Assembly (NCBI GenBank): GCA_017435245.1
Contig: JAFSFK010000132.1
Coordinates: 1-18,408 of the forward strand
DNA from: Oscillospiraceae bacterium
Lineage (GTDB): Bacteria > Bacillota > Clostridia > Oscillospirales > Oscillospiraceae
Direction: 5' to 3'
Length of the DNA: 18,408 bases
Shown one piece after another: positions 15,181 through 18,408 of this stretch (its first letter is position 1; every line of letters begins with the position of its first letter). The notes beneath the pieces are model-generated. The model did no database searches. It had not been told where the DNA came from and was given only the letters and a program-made list of their open reading frames with translations. The position numbers and the translations under genes were made by a program.

Positions 15181-16197
15181 ATGAAGATCAAGCAGATCGT
15201 ATTTACCGAGAAAAACAAAGCAGAACTATTGGATAAGGAAGCAGAGCTTCTGCCCGGTCAGGTTTGCGTGCAGACAGTGTTCACCACCATCAGCCCCGGT
15301 ACTGAGCGTGCCAACATCACCGGTGACCTGAACATCAGCATTCGGGAGATCCTGACCGAGGCCAAGTTCCCCCGTACTGCCGGCTATAGCGCTTCCGGCA
15401 TCGTCACCGCTGTAGGCGAGGGCGTGACCCACGTTGCCCCCGGCGACCGGGTGGTGGTGTTTCTGGGTGCTCACAAGGATTTCAACACCGTACCCGCCCA
15501 CAAGGTGGTCAAGATCACCGATGACCGGATCAGCTTTGAAGAGGCTGCGGTCAGCTTTATCGCCACCTTCCCCCTGGCAGCGATCCGCAAGACCCGGCTG
15601 GAGGTGGGCGAGAGTATGCTCATTATGGGACAGGGACTGCTGGGTCAGCTGGCAGTGATGCTTGCCAAGGCCGCAGGTGCCGTTCCTGTCATCGCCGCCG
15701 ACCCTGTGGAATCCCGACGGGAAGAGGCTCTGAAAAACGGCGCTGATTATGCCTTAAATCCCTTTGATCCCGATTTTGCCAAAAAGGTCAAGGAGCTCAC
15801 CGGCGGCGGTGTCAATTGCGCAGTGGAGGTCACCGGTTCCGGTCCCGCCCTGGATACTTGTCTGGACTGTATGGCAAAAATGGGCCGCATCGCCCTGCTG
15901 GGCTGTACCCGGGATAAAAATTTTACCATCGACTACTACCGCAAGGTCCACGGCCCCGGAATCACACTCATCGGCGCCCATACCGCTGCCCGTCCCGACC
16001 ACGAATCCTATCCCGCCCATTTCACCCACAAGGACGATATCCTGACAGTGCTGAAGCTGTGCGCCGCCAAGCGCATCGACATCAAGCGGATGTGCGGTAC
16101 CTATTACTCCCCCGCCGATTGTCAGAAAGCTTTCGATGGTCTGATCTATGACAAGAACTTCCCCATTGTTGTTCAATTTGACTGGAGGATGCTGTAA
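15181..16197 (+). CDS. MDR-superfamily dehydrogenase lacking the catalytic zinc site
   Basis: 338 residues. It has a GroES-like domain (about 25-130) and a Rossmann domain with GQGLLGQ at 151-156 region. ISPGTER at 37-43 replaces the Cys-Gly-x-Asp zinc-ligand segment of classical alcohol dehydrogenases, and the usual Gly-His-Glu is replaced by the GYSASG turn at 68-73. The structural-zinc Cys cluster is also absent. ISPGTE and SASG are typical of the bacteriochlorophyllide-dehydrogenase-like (BchC-like) branch of MDR proteins, whose non-photosynthetic members have mostly unknown substrates. An NAD(P)-dependent oxidoreductase is a safe call; the substrate is not known. GGGAGGT at 15169-15175 serves the ATG. 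First gene of a tight operon, with the next start 2 bases after its stop. Confidence 0.9.
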   Translation: MKIKQIVFTEKNKAELLDKEAELLPGQVCVQTVFTTISPGTERANITGDLNISIREILTEAKFPRTAGYSASGIVTAVGEGVTHVAPGDRVVVFLGAHKDFNTVPAHKVVKITDDRISFEEAAVSFIATFPLAAIRKTRLEVGESMLIMGQGLLGQLAVMLAKAAGAVPVIAADPVESRREEALKNGADYALNPFDPDFAKKVKELTGGGVNCAVEVTGSGPALDTCLDCMAKMGRIALLGCTRDKNFTIDYYRKVHGPGITLIGAHTAARPDHESYPAHFTHKDDILTVLKLCAAKRIDIKRMCGTYYSPADCQKAFDGLIYDKNFPIVVQFDWRML

Positions 16198-16199
16198 TT

Positions 16200-17138
16200 A
16201 TGTATCAAGGCAAAAAAGTACTGCTCATCGGCGGCGGTGGTTCTTTGGGCCTGTACGCTGCCCAAGAGCTGGTGGACAAGGGCTGCTTTGTGGATGTGCT
16301 CTGTAAGGAAGATCACCTTTCCGACGATCCCAAGCTGCGGTTTTTCAATATGGATGCCACTTTGGAATGCCTGCAACGCTTTATGTCGGACAAGCACTAT
16401 GACGGTATCATCAATTTCCTCCACTATGTGGATATGGAAAACTATAAAAACGTCCACCGCTTTTTGACAGCCAACACAGGTCACCTGATCTTCCTGTCCT
16501 CCTACCGGGTGTATGCCGACCTGCAGCATCCTATTACTGAGGAGGCGCCCCGTCTGCTGGACGTGACCGAGGACAAAGAATTTTTGGAAAAAGAAACCTA
16601 TGCTCTGGCAAAAGCCCGGGCTGAGGATTATATCCGCAGCGAAACGAACATCACCAACTGGACCATCGTCCGTCCGGTGATCTCCACCTCTTTCCGGCGT
16701 TTTGACCTGGTGAGCATCTCCGGCAGCCGGCTGATCCGCTGGACAAAAGAGGGCCAGGTGATCCCCCTGCCGGACAAGGCAAAGGATCTCATCGCCGCGG
16801 TGGACTGGGCAGGTAACACCGGCAAGCTGATTGCCAACCTGCTATTTAAAAAGGAAGCTTTCGGTGAAGCCTTTACTATCTCCTCCTGTCAGAACCTGAC
16901 TTGGGGTGACGTGGCAGGCTATTACGAGGAGCTGATCGGTGCGAAATTCAACTGGATGGACACCGACGAGTATATCCGCGTCCACGCACAGGACAACCTG
17001 TGGTCGCTGATCTACGACCGGCTGTATGACCGTCCCATCGACAACAGCAAGGTGCTCCGGGTCACCGGCTTAACAAAAGAAAACTTTACCCCTATGAAAG
17101 AGGGCATCAAAACAGAACTTGCAAAATTGGAGGGTTAA
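16200..17138 (+). CDS. NAD(P)-dependent epimerase/dehydratase-like SDR protein
   Basis: 312 residues, the length of extended or atypical short-chain dehydrogenase/reductases. The N-terminal GGGGSLG (11-17) is the dinucleotide-binding turn, SSYRVYA (100-106) is the strand carrying the active-site Ser, and YALAK (134-138) is the Tyr-x-x-x-Lys catalytic pair. VRPV at 157-160 is the conserved strand after it. The C-terminal half is the variable substrate domain. Related proteins are nucleotide-sugar epimerases or reductases, or reduce keto-sugars; which applies here cannot be told. Its ribosome binding site GGAGG (16184-16188) lies inside the end of the upstream gene, and the gap is 2 bases, so translational coupling is likely. 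The next gene starts 3 bases after its stop. Confidence 0.9.
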   Translation: MYQGKKVLLIGGGGSLGLYAAQELVDKGCFVDVLCKEDHLSDDPKLRFFNMDATLECLQRFMSDKHYDGIINFLHYVDMENYKNVHRFLTANTGHLIFLSSYRVYADLQHPITEEAPRLLDVTEDKEFLEKETYALAKARAEDYIRSETNITNWTIVRPVISTSFRRFDLVSISGSRLIRWTKEGQVIPLPDKAKDLIAAVDWAGNTGKLIANLLFKKEAFGEAFTISSCQNLTWGDVAGYYEELIGAKFNWMDTDEYIRVHAQDNLWSLIYDRLYDRPIDNSKVLRVTGLTKENFTPMKEGIKTELAKLEG

Positions 17139-17141
17139 TAG

Positions 17142-18125
17142 ATGAAAGCTATTTTGGTAAATGACGACCGAAGCCTGCGCTGGGATAACGTTCCCGATCC
17201 CGTATGCGGCGCAGAAGACTGTTTGGTTAAGATCGAGGCTGCCGCACTGAACCGTGCTGATCTGATGCAGCGTGAGGGTGATTATCCTCCCCCTCCCGGC
17301 TGTCCTGAGTGGATGGGTCTGGAGATCGCCGGTACCATTATTGAGGTAGGCGCTGAGGCAGCTGTAAAGTCGGGCTGGAAGGTTGGCGACAAGGTCTGTG
17401 CCCTGCTGGGCGGCGGCGGTTACGCAGAACTCGTCAATGTCAAATACGATATGCTGATGCCTGTTCCTGAGAACTGCTCTATGGTGGAGGCTGCCGCTAT
17501 CCCCGAGGCATTCGCTACCGCATACCTAAACCTGTTTATTGAGGGCAAGATCCAGCCCGGCAACACGCTTTTGATGAACGCCGGCGCATCCGGTCTGGCA
17601 TCCGTGGTCATCCCCATGGCCAAAGCCTTCGGTATCCGGGTCATTACCACCGTCCGCTCCGACGAGGACGTGGAAGCCATCGGCCATCTGGGTGCAGATG
17701 TCATCGTCAACACCCGGAAGCAAGACATCGTGGAAGTTTTGAAGCAGCAGTTGGCCGAGGGTCATAGCGTGGATGTCGCCATCGACTGTCTGGGCGGCGA
17801 GATCATGGGCAAGTGTATCCACTATCTGACCCATGGCGCCCGCTGGATCATGATCGCAGCTCTGGCCGGTCAGCATACCCAGATCGACCTGAAGAATATC
17901 TACGTCCGCAATGTCCGGATCATCGGTTCTACTCTGCGCTCCCGCACGCCCGAGGTAAAGGCTCAAATTCTGGCCAGCTTGGTCCGGGATGTGTTCCCCA
18001 AGGTATCCACCGGTGAGGTTAAGCCCACCATCTACAAGGTCCTGCCCATCCAAGAGGCAGAGGCCGCTCACGATATCCTCTACAAGGGTCAGAACGTAGG
18101 TAAGGTAGTCCTCACAGTCGGCTAA
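17142..18125 (+). CDS. Quinone oxidoreductase-like zinc-free MDR protein (PIG3/QOR type)
   Basis: 327 residues, the usual length of the NAD(P)H:quinone oxidoreductase PIG3-like family. The signature ALNRADLMQREGDYPPPPG spans about 35-53; GLEIAGTI (59-66) and GDKVCALLGGGGYAE (82-96) follow in the GroES-like domain. NAGASGLASV (146-155) is the nucleotide-binding turn. No zinc ligands are seen, as expected for the family. Members use NADPH to reduce quinones or alpha,beta-unsaturated carbonyls. In this operon it could reduce an enone formed by the other oxidoreductases, or a released aglycone; this is inference. GGAGGG at 17129-17134 overlaps the end of the SDR gene, and the gap is 3 bases. Last gene of the operon, followed by a strong terminator. 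Confidence 0.92.
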   Translation: MKAILVNDDRSLRWDNVPDPVCGAEDCLVKIEAAALNRADLMQREGDYPPPPGCPEWMGLEIAGTIIEVGAEAAVKSGWKVGDKVCALLGGGGYAELVNVKYDMLMPVPENCSMVEAAAIPEAFATAYLNLFIEGKIQPGNTLLMNAGASGLASVVIPMAKAFGIRVITTVRSDEDVEAIGHLGADVIVNTRKQDIVEVLKQQLAEGHSVDVAIDCLGGEIMGKCIHYLTHGARWIMIAALAGQHTQIDLKNIYVRNVRIIGSTLRSRTPEVKAQILASLVRDVFPKVSTGEVKPTIYKVLPIQEAEAAHDILYKGQNVGKVVLTVG

Positions 18126-18140
18126 GCGCTCAAGCAATCA

Positions 18141-18171
18141 AAAAAACCGGACGGTCCCCGTCCGGTTTTTT
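18141..18171 (+). terminator. Rho-independent terminator of the oxidoreductase operon
   Basis: A perfect 13-bp stem, AAAAAACCGGACG (18141-18153) with CGTCCGGTTTTTT (18159-18171), has a 5-base loop. It ends in a six-base T-run 15-45 bases beyond the last stop codon. Confidence 0.93.
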
Positions 18172-18178
18172 GCATCTC

Positions 18179-18194
18179 AAATTCCAGTTTATCG
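18179..18194 (+). repeat. 16-bp post-terminator motif, copy 3
   Basis: AAATTCCAGTTTATCG on the plus strand, 7 bases after the terminator stem at 18141-18171. It matches 192-207 and 13620-13635 exactly. A diverged direct copy, AAATTCCGATTTAACG, is at 18274-18289 (13 of 16 matching). Confidence 0.85.
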
Positions 18195-18300
18195 GCCGGA
18201 ATGCCCCGGCAGGCAATGCGTGCCCGTTGCGGTGATCATCGAAAAAATCTACGCTCGGTATCGATCCATCTTCAAATTCCGATTTAACGCTCTGACGAGC

Positions 18301-18408
18301 GAATTGAAAATTGAAAGTTGAAAGTTGAAAATTGTGGTATTTTCCTTCGGAAAATAATTTAAAACGTCGGCGTAGCCGACACAATCATTTTCAATTTTCC
18401 ATTTTCCA
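18301..18408. mobile_element. MITE-like palindromic repeat, cut by the window edge
   Basis: The left end GAATTGAAAATTGAAAG mirrors the right end, which on the opposite strand reads TGGAAAATTGAAAATG-like sequence. Two internal hairpins are perfect: TATTTTCC/GGAAAATA (18338-18345 with 18349-18356) and GTCGGC/GCCGAC (18366-18371 with 18375-18380). A TTGAAAG tandem repeat sits at the left end. No ORF. The right boundary may continue past the window. Mobility is inferred from structure alone. Confidence 0.65.

Overview
The window reads as chromosomal DNA of a gut-type Gram-positive anaerobe, most likely a Clostridia/Oscillospirales member of the Bacillota. The reasons are strong AGGAGG-type ribosome binding sites, sigma-A-like promoters, a lipobox protein, a wall-less beta-helix surface protein with a C-terminal membrane anchor, and short palindromic intergenic repeats of the kind common in these genomes. 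The lineage is an inference from style; no rRNA or marker gene is present.

Layout. The minus strand from 13254 down to 250 is one probable operon of four genes: an AraC-family regulator (GTG start), a 2794-residue secreted beta-helix surface protein, a cytoplasmic GH2 glycosidase, and a lipoprotein with a GLUG-like N-terminal half and a cysteine-peptidase-like C-terminal half. Gaps are 55, 21 and 29 bases, and a strong hairpin terminator lies at 215-243. A 423-base intergenic region (13255-13677) holds the araC promoter, an operator-like direct repeat, a 148-bp palindromic MITE-like element and the terminator of the next gene. A Gfo/Idh/MocA oxidoreductase (13678-14937, minus) is divergent from a three-gene plus-strand operon: a zinc-less MDR-family dehydrogenase, an SDR/epimerase-like protein and a quinone-oxidoreductase-like MDR protein (15181-18125). 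That operon closes with a hairpin terminator at 18141-18171. Both window edges are repeat-derived non-coding DNA.

How it may work together. A 32-bp sequence upstream of araC (13367-13398) recurs, 28 of 32 bases identical, upstream of the oxidoreductase operon (15071-15102). In both places it carries two TTYRATTC half-sites exactly 21 bp apart, the geometry AraC-family activators use. The simplest reading is one regulon: the AraC protein senses a sugar or glycoside and drives its own surface-protein/GH2/lipoprotein operon together with the divergent oxidoreductases. The surface proteins would bind or sit near glycan, the GH2 would cleave glycosides inside the cell, and the four oxidoreductases would process the released sugar or aglycone. 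No transporter is visible, so uptake must be encoded elsewhere. The substrate cannot be read from the sequence.

A second pattern stands out. The same 16-bp motif, AAATTCCAGTTTATCG, begins exactly 7 bases past the terminator stem of all three transcription units, always in the direction of transcription.
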